From positions 1 through 39,415 of the IMG/VR virus record IMGVR_UViG_3300043568_000922: DNA of 39,415 bases; one strand, 5' to 3'. The notes beneath the pieces were generated by a model. It saw only the letters and a program-made list of their open reading frames with translations. It was not told where the DNA came from and did not search any database. The first letter of the stretch is position 1. Each line of letters starts with the position of its first letter. The position numbers and the translations under genes were made by a program. The DNA is from a virus. Positions 12,144 to 20,892 of this stretch are shown here, piece after piece.

Positions 12144-13463
12144 TTATTTATAAAAAGAAAATGGTGAATCTGTCCAAGTGTCATCTGATTTGGATGCTCT
12201 TGCATTTTGGATTGCTTTCCATTTTTGTGTTGACCAAGCAAACCCAGAGTCTCCACCCCAAAGTAGCCAGGCTATCTTTCCATTTGATGGACGTTCTGCA
12301 TTGTCCCAATCCTTACCCTGCTTGTCTACTTCGTGTCTTGAAAAAAATGAATACATTCTAGCAACTGTTTCAGGGCTAAGATCTCTGCCATTAACTAGAT
12401 CACGAGCACGAGCAACTCCTACTGCAGTTCCACCTCTACCAAACTTTGCTCTAAGTTCAAGACCTCTTCTAGCATTGTTAGCCATAGATTCAGTTGGTTT
12501 TAAATCAATGTCCGAAACATCTCTTTTTTCTACACTAAAATCTTTTCTTGCAGACTTTGGCTTCCATTCTTCTGGAAGTAAATCGGTTCTGTTAAGTGCT
12601 TCAGCTCTTCTTATGATGTGATTACGAGCCCTTGCGTAATTTGATGCACGACCAACTGCTTGGACTGCATTACTTAAATCTGCTGCAGTAACAATTGGAA
12701 AAGATCCGTCAGGCAAAGCCATATCTCTACGAGCTAACATCTGTCTTTCTTTGTCAGAGTAGTCTTTTTTACCCATTGAATGTTGTGGACAATTTTTATC
12801 ATCACAATCTTCTATTGAGTCAGCTCTTGTATTTGGAACATCATCATTTCCAATAACATCATCATGGTGTGATTTTGAAGTTGACACCCTTAGAGTTTCT
12901 ACCCTGTGACCAACCAAGGTTTCTGTTGGCTTTCCGTCTCTATAAATTCTAATAAGTGCTGCTGGATTATCTGGAGTTCCTGTAATTGTAAAATCAGAAT
13001 TAGGAACATTAATAGAACCATTTCTAACAACTCTTACAACTTTTCCTCTTGCAGTTCCACCGCTAGAATTCCAAGAAACCATTTGACCAACTCTAACTGA
13101 ATCTGCTTTTGACATTTCAGGAATCATTTCTTCAAACTCTTCTCCAGAATTTTTCATATCAGAATTTACATAGCCATCTGGTATTACTGCAAGTCTGCAA
13201 GCACCTTCTTCTTCAATTTGTTGTGAGATAATTGCACAAGCAACTGCAGATTTATGAAGTGCACAGTTTCCACACTTAACACCAATAGAAGCATTTTGAT
13301 TTGTAGAACCATCTTCATAACCAATCCAGATACCTTCTGACTGATCTAGTGGTCCAAGCTCTTCTGTTAATTTTAATAATGAATCTGCAAAGGCTTTTTC
13401 ATCTTCTGAAAGCATGTTGTAAAGGGGTTCGCCTTCCCATTCTGCTGATTTAATGACATCCAT
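12144..13463 (-). CDS. Multidomain phage protein: 4-Cys, Tudor-like and two small phage domains
   Basis: The 439-aa protein is a chain of small modules. At 64-89 is a four-cysteine cluster (C64, C67, C76, C89) reminiscent of high-potential iron-sulfur or zinc modules. At about 122-192, VGQMVSWNSSGGTARGKVVRV and the following strands match the DUF2945 Tudor-like fold. At about 225-290, MALPDGSFPIVTAADLSNAV and an Arg/Ala helix match DUF6582-like sequences. At about 360-415, FFSRHEVDK...GKIAWLLWGGDSGFAW is a motif that recurs in unrelated phage and plasmid proteins. No catalytic residues are evident. Phage proteins with these modules are sometimes near head genes, but the role is unknown. The ATG lies seven bases after a TATAAT box. 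Confidence 0.6.
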   Translation of the reverse strand: MDVIKSAEWEGEPLYNMLSEDEKAFADSLLKLTEELGPLDQSEGIWIGYEDGSTNQNASIGVKCGNCALHKSAVACAIISQQIEEEGACRLAVIPDGYVNSDMKNSGEEFEEMIPEMSKADSVRVGQMVSWNSSGGTARGKVVRVVRNGSINVPNSDFTITGTPDNPAALIRIYRDGKPTETLVGHRVETLRVSTSKSHHDDVIGNDDVPNTRADSIEDCDDKNCPQHSMGKKDYSDKERQMLARRDMALPDGSFPIVTAADLSNAVQAVGRASNYARARNHIIRRAEALNRTDLLPEEWKPKSARKDFSVEKRDVSDIDLKPTESMANNARRGLELRAKFGRGGTAVGVARARDLVNGRDLSPETVARMYSFFSRHEVDKQGKDWDNAERPSNGKIAWLLWGGDSGFAWSTQKWKAIQNARASKSDDTWTDSPFSFYK

Positions 13464-13470
13464 AACTACT

Positions 13471-13476
13471 ATTATA
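13471..13476 (-). promoter_or_regulatory. -10 box placed for a leaderless transcript
   Basis: On the minus strand, TATAAT ends seven bases before the ATG at 13463 of the multidomain protein, with no Shine-Dalgarno site between. A TTGCAC lies at a long 19-base spacing and is a poor -35. The geometry suggests transcription starting at or next to the start codon. Confidence 0.4.
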
Positions 13477-13478
13477 TC

Positions 13479-13838
13479 TTATCTTTGGTCATAATGTGCA
13501 AGAAGTGTTTCAAGAAAAAATCTTTCATCATCAGTAAAAGTGTTAATATTTTCTTTTATAGATTTTACCTGTTCTGGAGTAACTCCAACAATTGTTTGTC
13601 CTTCAGTAAATACTATGTCTATAACATCTTTCATCCACAACTGACTAGCCATTTCTCCAACGGCTTCATAATGTGCATAATAAAGTTCTGGATAAAGTTC
13701 TTTACATTTTGAAGTAACTTTATATGTAAACTGATCTGATATAGAATCATACCCCATAATTTCCATAGCACCTATTTCAATAAGATACTCAATCATTTCT
13801 GATAATTCTTCGCTACTCATTTCTTCATTATCTTCCAT
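13479..13838 (-). CDS. Hypothetical acidic protein (119 aa)
   Basis: The 119-aa protein is acidic and mostly helical. It begins [20 protein letters not shown], then has GYDSISDQFTYKVTSKCKEL, which resembles a small winged-helix wing region. It ends DDERFFLETLLAHYDQR. The arrangement of helices and a short beta hairpin could be a winged-helix fold, but no DNA-binding motif is certain. The gene overlaps the end of the IMPDH/GMPR gene by 11 bases and has AAAGGAG about ten bases before the ATG. Confidence 0.5.
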   Translation of the reverse strand: MEDNEEMSSEELSEMIEYLIEIGAMEIMGYDSISDQFTYKVTSKCKELYPELYYAHYEAVGEMASQLWMKDVIDIVFTEGQTIVGVTPEQVKSIKENINTFTDDERFFLETLLAHYDQR

Positions 13839-14892
13839 GAGGCAACGACTCCTTTACAGTTAATGGTGACACCCTTGTGTACATGGATTCTTGATATAAA
13901 TTACAAAGAAAGTCTACTCCAGTATAAGAGCATCCACTTCCAATACCACCTTTAATATCTTTAAAAATATCTTTCACAGATCCCTTGTATGGAATCATTG
14001 TAGAGACTCCTTCTGCAACTGCAATATCTTTATCTTTATTAGCTTCTTTACTAGCCATTCCTCTAAATGCTTTAAATTTTTTATCACCTTTAAAATGTAA
14101 AGACCCTGGAGATTCGTCAGTGCCAGCCAACATTGATCCAAGCATTACGGAATCTGCTCCTGCTGCGAATGCTTTAATTATGTCTCCAGTATTTCTAATT
14201 CCACCATCTGCAACAATTCCAGCCTTTAAGCCAAACTTATCTTTTGCTTCTCGAACGTTTATAATTGAAGATAGTGTTGGAATACCATGACCAGATACGA
14301 GTCTCGTGGTACACATGCTACCGCCACCAATACCAACTCTGATAGAATCAGCACCTGCAACATCTAAAGCAATATACCCCTCTATTGTTGCAACATTACC
14401 AGCCATAATATGAACACTATCTCCTACAATATTTTTTAATCTTACAACTGCATCAATTGCCATTTTACTATGACCATTAGCAGTATCAATTAAAAGCATT
14501 GATGCTCCTGATTTAATTAACTTATCAACATGCTCTTCAACAAAAGTAGTTGACAATGCTGCACCAACAGGAAGTCCAAGATAATTATGGCTATGAACTT
14601 CTTCAACCATTTTTATTTGCTTTTTTGCTGACATAAATCTATGAATAATTCCAATACCACCAGATTCAGCAATTGCAATTGCCATATCTTTTTCACAAAC
14701 AGTGTCCATAGGGGATGCAATTACTGGAAAGTCTAGACAAGAACTTCCACCAATATGCATTTTTAGATCTACAAGTGATCTGCTTACAACTTCTGAGTAT
14801 TGTGGAACCATAAGAATATCGTCAAAACAAATATAGTTATTTGCTAAATATTCTTTCACAAACTTAGCCATTCTGGATGGCTTAAAGTCCAT
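13828..14892 (-). CDS. IMP dehydrogenase / GMP reductase family enzyme without CBS domains
   Basis: The 354-aa protein is a TIM-barrel enzyme of guanine nucleotide metabolism. It has [13 protein letters not shown] at the front, [13 protein letters not shown], and then [11 protein letters not shown] running straight on, with no CBS pair where bacterial IMPDH has one. [20 protein letters not shown] and the catalytic-cysteine loop [11 protein letters not shown] (C184) follow, then [21 protein letters not shown], the phosphate-binding region. IMPDH oxidises IMP to XMP, whereas GMP reductase runs GMP to IMP. The ending LTVKESLPH looks more IMPDH-like, but the missing CBS pair and length also fit GMP reductase. 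It may start at 14892 or at the internal ATG 14871. Confidence 0.85.
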   Translation of the reverse strand: MDFKPSRMAKFVKEYLANNYICFDDILMVPQYSEVVSRSLVDLKMHIGGSSCLDFPVIASPMDTVCEKDMAIAIAESGGIGIIHRFMSAKKQIKMVEEVHSHNYLGLPVGAALSTTFVEEHVDKLIKSGASMLLIDTANGHSKMAIDAVVRLKNIVGDSVHIMAGNVATIEGYIALDVAGADSIRVGIGGGSMCTTRLVSGHGIPTLSSIINVREAKDKFGLKAGIVADGGIRNTGDIIKAFAAGADSVMLGSMLAGTDESPGSLHFKGDKKFKAFRGMASKEANKDKDIAVAEGVSTMIPYKGSVKDIFKDIKGGIGSGCSYTGVDFLCNLYQESMYTRVSPLTVKESLPHGR

Positions 14893-15869
14893 TCAACAGT
14901 TTTTCTAATTGACTCTTCTAGTGGCATTGGGGATACCCAGCCAGTGTCAGCAATCTTTTTTCCGTCTAAAGCATAACGTAAGTCATGCCCTGGGCGTGAT
15001 GAGTGGAAATCTTCTAACTCGTAACGCAATGGCTTTCCAACTGCTGAAGCAATCATTTGAGCCATTTCCAAGTTATCCACTTCTCTTTCGCCAACAATGT
15101 GAAACTTTGCTGGTACATCAGATTCTCCATAAGCTGGGAAATGTTGCTTAAGAACATGCAAAAGACCGTCTGCCTGATTTCTAGCATGTAAGTAAAAACG
15201 ACTTCCAATCTCACCTTCTGATGATGCATGGATCTTCATGGTTTCTCCATTAAGAACTTTTTTAATTACCATTGGCATAAACTTTTCAGTGTCCTGAGTC
15301 TCACCAATAATGTTCATAGTGTTTGTAATTGCAATTGGAACTCCATAGGTTCTCCAATATGAAAACGCAATGCTTTCTTGTGCTGCTTTAGAAGCAGAGT
15401 ATGGGTTGCTCGGAAAGTACTGGTCTACCCACTCTTTATGAGAATGTCCTTTTGGAGCTGGACCATAAACCTCATCAGTTGAAATATGCAAAAACTTTTC
15501 TGGCTTTGCAACTCTTGCCCAGTCAAGTATATTACAAATTAAAGAAACGTTATTTAGAATAAATGGAGTTGGCTCTTCAATACTTCTATCAACATGACTT
15601 TCACTTGCTACGTTAATCACATAATCAATTTGACCAAACGCATGGGATGTTACTGGAGAAATTGGAGCAGTAAGGTCTGTCTTAATTACTTTAATACGCT
15701 TGTAAGCATCGGGGAAGTCGTCACATGCAACATTAATTCTATCTGTTAAACCTTTGTGTGTAAATGTTGTTGGACAAACTATAAACCAATCTGTATTCAC
15801 CAGCAAGTGTCTAAGCACATGGCTTCCAACAAAACCACTTGCACCTGTTAAAAGAACTCTTTTACTCAT
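14856..15869 (-). CDS. RmlB-like NDP-sugar 4,6-dehydratase (extended SDR)
   Basis: The 337-aa protein is an extended short-chain dehydrogenase. It has the NAD-binding GASGFVG (9-15), NVASESHVDRS (87-96) as in dTDP-glucose 4,6-dehydratases, the catalytic STDEVYG (130-136, T131/D132/E133), and the YxxxK pair Y157/K161 in YSASK. The T-D-E triad is the mark of the 4,6-dehydratase subgroup that makes 4-keto-6-deoxy sugars. It lies away from the glycan cassette, between the terminase and the IMPDH/GMPR gene, yet could feed it with a deoxysugar precursor. It overlaps the following gene by 37 bases unless that gene starts later. Confidence 0.85.
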   Translation of the reverse strand: MSKRVLLTGASGFVGSHVLRHLLVNTDWFIVCPTTFTHKGLTDRINVACDDFPDAYKRIKVIKTDLTAPISPVTSHAFGQIDYVINVASESHVDRSIEEPTPFILNNVSLICNILDWARVAKPEKFLHISTDEVYGPAPKGHSHKEWVDQYFPSNPYSASKAAQESIAFSYWRTYGVPIAITNTMNIIGETQDTEKFMPMVIKKVLNGETMKIHASSEGEIGSRFYLHARNQADGLLHVLKQHFPAYGESDVPAKFHIVGEREVDNLEMAQMIASAVGKPLRYELEDFHSSRPGHDLRYALDGKKIADTGWVSPMPLEESIRKTVEWTLSHPEWLSL

Positions 15870-15885
15870 TATTTTTCCATTTCTA

Positions 15886-17670
15886 CTAAATTAAATTAAA
15901 ATTCATAAGATACTCTTTGATATCTTCTGTCATCTCAGGTTTAGATTTTACCATTTTACTATCATCCTTGTCAACTTTGGGACGAGATTGATAGGTATGA
16001 ATTTCTACTTCCTGAATTTTTTCTCTTCTTGTATGGCTGATTGCATTATATACAGATCCACACATAGCGTCTGCAAGGTCCTTAGACTTCTTTCTAGGGT
16101 GGTCTACCCTATTATTATTCATAATTCTAAGTTCCTGCATTTCCTCAAGTAATAAATCTATTTGAGGTAAAACTATTCTTTCTTCATAAACAAGCATAGA
16201 AAGATCTTCATAGTGTTTCTTAGCCACAGATAGTGTTTCTGTTTTTATGCCCACACTACTTAGGTCTCTTTGAATATCAAAAGAGTTCCATCGGTCAAAA
16301 GTTACTAAGCCAAGATTAAATCCAAGTCTTCTTAAATTAATAATCCAATTTTTCACTTCTGATAAATCTACTGGACCTTCTTTTTTAGGTTCCCAGTAAA
16401 CAATTGCATCAACCACAACAAAGGGAACAATTTGCTGGTAATCATTAAACGATTGTAGACTTACCCACTTATCAATGTGAGCAATAGACACGGCACACTT
16501 ATCGTGCTTTTGTGCCAGGTCAGCGTGGACATAGTATGTTACTTCAGGATCTGGTTGGAATGATTCTTCTATTCTTTTACCAACATCAATAGGGTTATGC
16601 TTTTTAAATGCCATTCCGAGCTTTTCTCTATTTTTAAAGAAAGCATCAGAGGATGTAGTTGGCATACAGGCAAAACGCATTAGTGCATCTGGCATATCTG
16701 TAAAGAAAGCTAATTTAAAATCTTCAATCTTTCTTGTAGGATTAATCTCCCAAGTTGGTCTTTTAAGTGCAAAGACTCCTGGAAGTTTATAGGAATTGAT
16801 ATGATCTTCGTCCCACTCCACAGTAAACTTATTTTGTGGATCATCTTCTGATAGTGCTGGGTTTAAAATAAACTCGTGCGATCTTACAATAGTTTCTTTT
16901 TCTGCAATAACATCTTCATACCTTGTTGAAATAAAGTCACCTTTAAAACGAGGGAATGAAAGAAGAACTACCTTGCCAAAGTCTGGAAAGCGAGAGTCAA
17001 CAGATCCACGGAATGCTTTATAAATATTGTCAGCAGTTTTGGCGTGATCATTTCCACTTGCAGACTCCATTGCAAATCCAGAAATCTCATCAAGAATTGC
17101 AAGCATTAAGTTTAGACCTTCAGCAGATTCTCTTTCTGAGTGACCAGAATATACGGTAATAGCTTTATCAAATTCAATGCTATCAATTTTTGGTGGAGAA
17201 AACTTTCCTGCAAACCAGGGAGACCCCTCTATCTTACTTCTAAATCCTTTAAAGAAAACATTCTTTGCTTGTTGAGCATTGATAGCAACATTCATAATAT
17301 CAATAGCATCATTAGATGGCTTACCAAAATATCTTGACGGGTCTTTTAAACACAATAGCTTGTAAACTAAATAAGAACAACCAACTGTAGATGTGTAATC
17401 TTTTCCGCTACCTTTTCCAAGTTGCATTATAATTTCACTCTTAGTATATTTTTTATAATGTTCTTTACCTGCAGATTCACCCATAAATCTAATCAAATCT
17501 TTTTCTTGATAAATTTGGCTCATGCACTCAACAAGAGTATACTGATACTCTGACAACTGTGGTTGATTTAAATATTTCTCACCTGTAACAAATGTTACAA
17601 CATCTACTGGGGTTTCTGAAAATGGGGACTCATCAAGAGCCTCCATAAAGTCACTAATATCAATTGTCAA
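15886..17670 (-). CDS. terL: Terminase large subunit
   Basis: The 594-aa protein is the DNA-packaging motor ATPase-nuclease. Walker A is GKGSGKD (85-91), with Lys as its key residue. Walker B is LMLAILDEIS (about 187-196). The C-terminal nuclease half shows acidic positions in YVHADLAQKHDKCAVSIA, LVTFDRWNSFD and SKDLADAMCG, as expected of the RNase H-like domain. The start is uncertain: TTG at 17670 is the first possible codon after an in-frame stop and overlaps the small subunit by 11 bases, while an ATG is available at 17646. It follows the small subunit, but the portal and head genes are not next to it. Confidence 0.9.
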   Translation of the reverse strand: MTIDISDFMEALDESPFSETPVDVVTFVTGEKYLNQPQLSEYQYTLVECMSQIYQEKDLIRFMGESAGKEHYKKYTKSEIIMQLGKGSGKDYTSTVGCSYLVYKLLCLKDPSRYFGKPSNDAIDIMNVAINAQQAKNVFFKGFRSKIEGSPWFAGKFSPPKIDSIEFDKAITVYSGHSERESAEGLNLMLAILDEISGFAMESASGNDHAKTADNIYKAFRGSVDSRFPDFGKVVLLSFPRFKGDFISTRYEDVIAEKETIVRSHEFILNPALSEDDPQNKFTVEWDEDHINSYKLPGVFALKRPTWEINPTRKIEDFKLAFFTDMPDALMRFACMPTTSSDAFFKNREKLGMAFKKHNPIDVGKRIEESFQPDPEVTYYVHADLAQKHDKCAVSIAHIDKWVSLQSFNDYQQIVPFVVVDAIVYWEPKKEGPVDLSEVKNWIINLRRLGFNLGLVTFDRWNSFDIQRDLSSVGIKTETLSVAKKHYEDLSMLVYEERIVLPQIDLLLEEMQELRIMNNNRVDHPRKKSKDLADAMCGSVYNAISHTRREKIQEVEIHTYQSRPKVDKDDSKMVKSKPEMTEDIKEYLMNFNLI

Positions 17671-18184
17671 TTACAACTACCCCACCCTCATTAACTTGAG
17701 AAAGTTTTGTTAAAACTTTTGGTCTACAAGAGTCGCAGGATGAAGTTACTTCTTTAAGAATATTTATAAGTATTTCTTGTTTTCTTTCTGTTTCTAAAAG
17801 TTCGTCTGCCAACTCTTGATTGTCTAAGAGTCCAGCCTTCTGTAACATCTCAAGTCTTTTGCTTTCAATATCAGCGATAAGTTTAATAGATGTTGTCTTA
17901 GCAGTTAGATTTGCAGTTTGATCTGCAGAGTCAATAACTTCATAAGCTTTTTTAATTAGCGAGGAGTAATGTTGGTCTGCACCAGCAAGAGCTTCTTTTG
18001 CACGAGCATGGATAGCCTGGTTGTTTGCAGCCATAACTCTCCAGTCAGTAAGTAGCTCTGTAACTTTTGCTCTTGGAAGGCTTAAAATTTTTGCAATCTC
18101 TGAGGCATCTGAACCTTTTAGGTACTCTGATGCAACCTTGTTAACAAGATCTAAATGATTAACTAACGCTGCTTCGCTTGACAC
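17660..18184 (-). CDS. terS: Terminase small subunit
   Basis: The 174-aa protein has an N-terminal helix-turn-helix (about 23-50: YLKGSDASEIAKILSLPRAK), which recognises the packaging site. A long helical oligomerisation region follows (about 55-140), and a C-terminal tail contains CDSC. It begins with GTG (18184) preceded by AGAGAGG six bases upstream, and overlaps the large subunit gene by 11 bases. Small subunits are poorly conserved, so this call rests on HTH layout, size and position directly before the large subunit. Confidence 0.75.
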   Translation of the reverse strand: MSSEAALVNHLDLVNKVASEYLKGSDASEIAKILSLPRAKVTELLTDWRVMAANNQAIHARAKEALAGADQHYSSLIKKAYEVIDSADQTANLTAKTTSIKLIADIESKRLEMLQKAGLLDNQELADELLETERKQEILINILKEVTSSCDSCRPKVLTKLSQVNEGGVVVIDN

Positions 18185-18446
18185 GCTTACCTCTCTTCTT
18201 TACTGCCTTAACCCTGTCAGGATAAAAAGACCTAGTTGGTCCAGACATATCCTTCAGCATTTGAAAGCAGTCTATCCATTCTACACCATTTTCGGGATTT
18301 TTGACTAGACATTGAAACTTAAAGATAGCCCCATACTCCCCAGTAATCTTAATTAAGTCACCCTTACTTACTTCATGACCACTCTCAGTAATCATTGAGA
18401 ACTTTCTTTCAAACCTATCTAAATAAGTTATTTTTCTTTTAGCCAC
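18159..18446 (-). CDS. Basic hypothetical phage protein (95 aa)
   Basis: The 95-aa protein starts with GTG (18446) and ends with a strongly basic KKRGKRVKRSS tail, likely to contact nucleic acid. The middle has beta-rich HEVSKGDLIKITGEYGAIFKF, similar in layout to small SH3-like folds, and two cysteines. It sits immediately before the terminase small subunit with a 26-base overlap, a position that in several phages holds packaging or DNA-binding helpers. No family can be named with confidence. Confidence 0.5.
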   Translation of the reverse strand: MAKRKITYLDRFERKFSMITESGHEVSKGDLIKITGEYGAIFKFQCLVKNPENGVEWIDCFQMLKDMSGPTRSFYPDRVKAVKKRGKRVKRSSVS

Positions 18447-18774
18447 GCTTTTTAGCCTTCTTTAGCAACAAGTATCCAATTAGATCGTCTTCGTCATTGT
18501 CTCCTGCATACAACTTTTTATTTTTAATTCTATTTAACTTATCATCAATGCGAACATTCAATTGTTCCATATCGTCTGCATTACTAAAGATACGAATAGG
18601 GTTTAGGGCAGAATTTCCATATGCCACATTTTTTTCTAGTAGCATCTCTGTAATTTCTAAACAGGCAGCAAGGATATTGTATCCAGCTGGTGCAGTTTTA
18701 GAAAGTTCAAGAATCTTTTTAATCTTATCTTCATTCTTGTTTGCAAAGAATGCTTCTGATGGATATTCAGCCAT
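18439..18774 (-). CDS. DUF1599/Nmad1-like MazG-superfamily protein
   Basis: The 111-aa protein contains LEKNVAYGNSALNPIRIFSN and RIDDKLNRIKN, followed by acidic NDEDDLIGYLLLKKA near the C-terminus. The order KN-x2-YGNSAL, RIDDKLxR, EDD-x-IGYL is that of the DUF1599 or nucleotide-modification-associated family, which is related to MazG-type nucleotide pyrophosphatases. It may bind or process a nucleotide. AAGGAAATA precedes the ATG at 18774, and its stop overlaps the next gene by 8 bases. Confidence 0.6.
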   Translation of the reverse strand: MAEYPSEAFFANKNEDKIKKILELSKTAPAGYNILAACLEITEMLLEKNVAYGNSALNPIRIFSNADDMEQLNVRIDDKLNRIKNKKLYAGDNDEDDLIGYLLLKKAKKRG

Positions 18775-18926
18775 TATTTCCTTCTACTCTTTCTCAGTCC
18801 AAACTTGCCAAGATAGACATAAACAGTTTCAACAGAAACTCCACACTCTTTTGCAATATCTTCTGGTGTTTTCTTGTCCATTAAAAATCTTTTTCTTAGC
18901 CAATTTTCATTAGTGTACATTTTCAT
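18774..18926 (-). CDS. Small helix-turn-helix protein (50 aa)
   Basis: The open frame extends further upstream into the resolvase gene, but the start is best placed at ATG 18926. That codon is six bases after a TATAAT box and has an AAAGGA about 12 bases upstream. The product contains a helix-turn-helix, TPEDIAKECGVSVETVYVYL (about 21-40), with basic flanks (NWLRKRF and GLRKSRRK). It is probably a DNA-binding regulator, recombination factor or terminase-region switch. Its target is unknown. Confidence 0.6.
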   Translation of the reverse strand: MKMYTNENWLRKRFLMDKKTPEDIAKECGVSVETVYVYLGKFGLRKSRRK

Positions 18927-18932
18927 AATATC

Positions 18933-18938
18933 ATTATA
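18933..18938 (-). promoter_or_regulatory. -10 box before the small HTH gene
   Basis: On the minus strand, TATAAT is followed by six bases and the ATG at 18926, again the leaderless geometry. A second reading in the same place, TTGACT (18953-18948) with a 17-base spacer to TATTAT (18930-18925), is also possible, so which hexamers are used is uncertain. Confidence 0.4.
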
Positions 18939-18942
18939 TCCT

Positions 18943-19530
18943 TTATAAGTCAAGTTTAGTAATCTTATTCCAGTTATTTGTTGCATACCATCCAATAGCT
19001 ATTGCATCTGCAACATCATTGTCATCTACATCAGTCATAAACTCTATATTGACAAGTCTGATAGTTCTATTTTTTCTAAACTCTCTTTCTTTCCCCTTGT
19101 ACCAAGAGTCTGACTTTCCAGGAGTTTCTTTTCTTAGTTCAAGCTTTTCATCTTTTGTTAAAACCTTGTTTCCAATCCAGTTTTGCCAGGCAACTGGTAC
19201 ACATGGGTATATATCTTTTACTCCATTAATGTAGGCTGCACTTACGATAGCCCCTTGTGCAAGAGCTAATTGCATTGATGTTTTTGGAGAGTTTGCAAAG
19301 ATAGTATTTTCAATTACAACTGCTTCAACATTAAACTCTTTGAACAGTGGAGTAAGTTTTTTACAAGCATCTCCAGCTTTTTTATAATGATCGTTTCCAG
19401 TAAAATTAACTTTACCAAATTTAACCAACTCATTATTTTCAAATATTGCAAATGCAGCAGATGTAGAAGAAGCATCTATTGACATAAACCTTTTTGGCTT
19501 ACCAATGTCTTTCCAACTAGGTTTGCTCAT
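18943..19530 (-). CDS. RuvC-like Holliday junction resolvase
   Basis: The 195-aa protein has an RNase H-like fold with the RuvC acidic set. D19 lies in MSIDASSTSAAFAIF, E74 in EAVVIENTIF, and a C-terminal DVDDNDVADAIAIGW holds the last two aspartates on one helix. RuvC-like proteins cut recombination and replication branch points, and many phages need one to clear DNA before packaging. ATG 19530 is chosen over a TTG two codons earlier. An AAAGGA lies about ten bases upstream. Confidence 0.85.
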   Translation of the reverse strand: MSKPSWKDIGKPKRFMSIDASSTSAAFAIFENNELVKFGKVNFTGNDHYKKAGDACKKLTPLFKEFNVEAVVIENTIFANSPKTSMQLALAQGAIVSAAYINGVKDIYPCVPVAWQNWIGNKVLTKDEKLELRKETPGKSDSWYKGKEREFRKNRTIRLVNIEFMTDVDDNDVADAIAIGWYATNNWNKITKLDL

Positions 19531-19810
19531 AATCAAAGTATCCTTTTATATCTTTCAATGTTTGATCAAGCTTTTTTTTGCTCATCATGCAGCTATTACA
19601 AAAACCAATATCATTATAAATACTAATTTCTATACCGCATCCACCAGCACATTTTCTTGACTTTGTAGCACGAGATTTAACTTTTGAAACCTTGTATCTT
19701 TGCATAATCTTTTCCTTTGTTGCAGTTGCCCTGCACTCAGGTGAGCAATATATTTGATTTTTATTATTGCTTTCAAAATGATTATCGCATAGTTTACAAA
19801 ATTTACTCAA
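19517..19810 (-). CDS. Double zinc-finger protein (97 aa)
   Basis: The 97-aa protein has two zinc-binding clusters. The first is CKLC (C5, C8) with YCSPEC (about C22, C26), a treble-clef-like set. The second is CAGGC with CNSC. The region between is strongly basic (RYKVSKVKSRATKSRK), suggesting nucleic-acid binding. The start is TTG at 19810, supported by AAGGAA five bases upstream. It is located between the Cas4-like nuclease and the RuvC-like resolvase, so a role in recombination or DNA repair is plausible. Confidence 0.6.
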   Translation of the reverse strand: MSKFCKLCDNHFESNNKNQIYCSPECRATATKEKIMQRYKVSKVKSRATKSRKCAGGCGIEISIYNDIGFCNSCMMSKKKLDQTLKDIKGYFDYEQT

Positions 19811-20582
19811 GATCTTTCCTTGGTGCTATTTTAATATCACCCTTTGGTTTTGTACGACATACTGTTTCGAAATCACAACCCTTGCAAACTTTGGAGTTTG
19901 AACGGTAAGGATTTTCAGGAAGAAGACCGTCATCGGATGCCTTCTTTACTTCTCTCATCCAATCAAAAAAGTAATTAATAAAATTCTTATAGTGATCAGT
20001 TAGTTTAACAGGGAACAAAGAAAGTTCATGACTATTCTTTGACTCATAAACAAGGAATGCAAAACTCTTTTTAAGAATCTTCATGTAAATTAAAAGCTGT
20101 TCAACATGATACTTTCTTGCTTCGCCCTTAACGTTTAGATAATGAAAAGAATCTTCATTAAGTGTCTTAATTTCAGTAAGAATATCCATATCGTTCCACT
20201 TAATAATTGCATCTGTTCTACCAGAAATAGGAGGGTCTACATAAGATAAACGCTCTTCATTGGTTACTAGAATACCAGCAGACTCCATAGCCTTTTCAAT
20301 ACGACCATGACGATCAGTACCACTATCCATGTTTGCAACTGAGTACCAGTCTGTCTTTACGTCTGAATCATTTCCTTCAAACCATAAGTACCAAAATCTA
20401 GGACACTTCCCTGCACCATAGGTTAGCGTTGATGGTGTAAAGCTGTCTCTTTTTTTAAAGGATGCTTTTCTTTGTAACGCATATCCCTCTTTAATCTTGT
20501 CAACAATTGCCTGACTATCAATTAAACTCTCTTCACTCTTTTTTGGTTTTTCAACCAACTTATTAATAAGGCTTTTAGCCAT
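19803..20582 (-). CDS. Cas4/RecB-like PD-(D/E)XK exonuclease with Fe-S cysteines
   Basis: The 259-aa protein contains the nuclease core: SGRTDAII (acidic residue in GRTD), then ILTEIKT (the E-x-K catalytic pair) and a conserved Gln in YHVEQLL. Four cysteines that could hold an iron-sulfur cluster are split across the protein: C60 in GAGKCPRFWY and three at the C-terminus in VCKGCDFETVC. This split arrangement is typical of Cas4/AddB-type nucleases, which resect DNA ends. No CRISPR genes are nearby, so it belongs to phage recombination with RecA. ATG 20582, with AGGA seven bases upstream, is preferred to an earlier ATG. Confidence 0.85.
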   Translation of the reverse strand: MAKSLINKLVEKPKKSEESLIDSQAIVDKIKEGYALQRKASFKKRDSFTPSTLTYGAGKCPRFWYLWFEGNDSDVKTDWYSVANMDSGTDRHGRIEKAMESAGILVTNEERLSYVDPPISGRTDAIIKWNDMDILTEIKTLNEDSFHYLNVKGEARKYHVEQLLIYMKILKKSFAFLVYESKNSHELSLFPVKLTDHYKNFINYFFDWMREVKKASDDGLLPENPYRSNSKVCKGCDFETVCRTKPKGDIKIAPRKDLE

Positions 20583-20892
20583 TGTTAATCCTAACTGCAT
20601 ATTTTAATGCATCTACTAGTCTATCCGTTGCTTCTTTAGCTGAATAGTATATATTCTTTTTTGCTCTTTCATCTTTCTTAACATTAGTATACCAGGAAGC
20701 AAGCATTGCAAATTTAGCAGAATATGCTTGTAGCTTTACAATTAGTTCAACCCCAACTGCTGCAGGAACATCTGGTTTAGAAATTAGCTTAGCAACTAGC
20801 ACTAAGGTCTGAGTCAGTTCATCATCCTGCATATGCTCAGATATTTCATTAAAGCCATTTACTTGATTTAGTAGTTCAATCGTTGTTTCCAT
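20575..20892 (-). CDS. Hypothetical helical phage protein (105 aa)
   Basis: The 105-aa protein is nearly all helical, beginning METTIELLNQVNGFNEISEH and ending SAKEATDRLVDALKYAVRIN. There are no cysteines. It is the gene directly before the Cas4-like nuclease, overlapping it by eight bases, and has GAGGAA five bases before its ATG. Similar small helical genes commonly accompany this nuclease in phages of actinobacteria, so it could be a partner. No biochemical role is known to me. Confidence 0.55.
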   Translation of the reverse strand: METTIELLNQVNGFNEISEHMQDDELTQTLVLVAKLISKPDVPAAVGVELIVKLQAYSAKFAMLASWYTNVKKDERAKKNIYYSAKEATDRLVDALKYAVRINNG

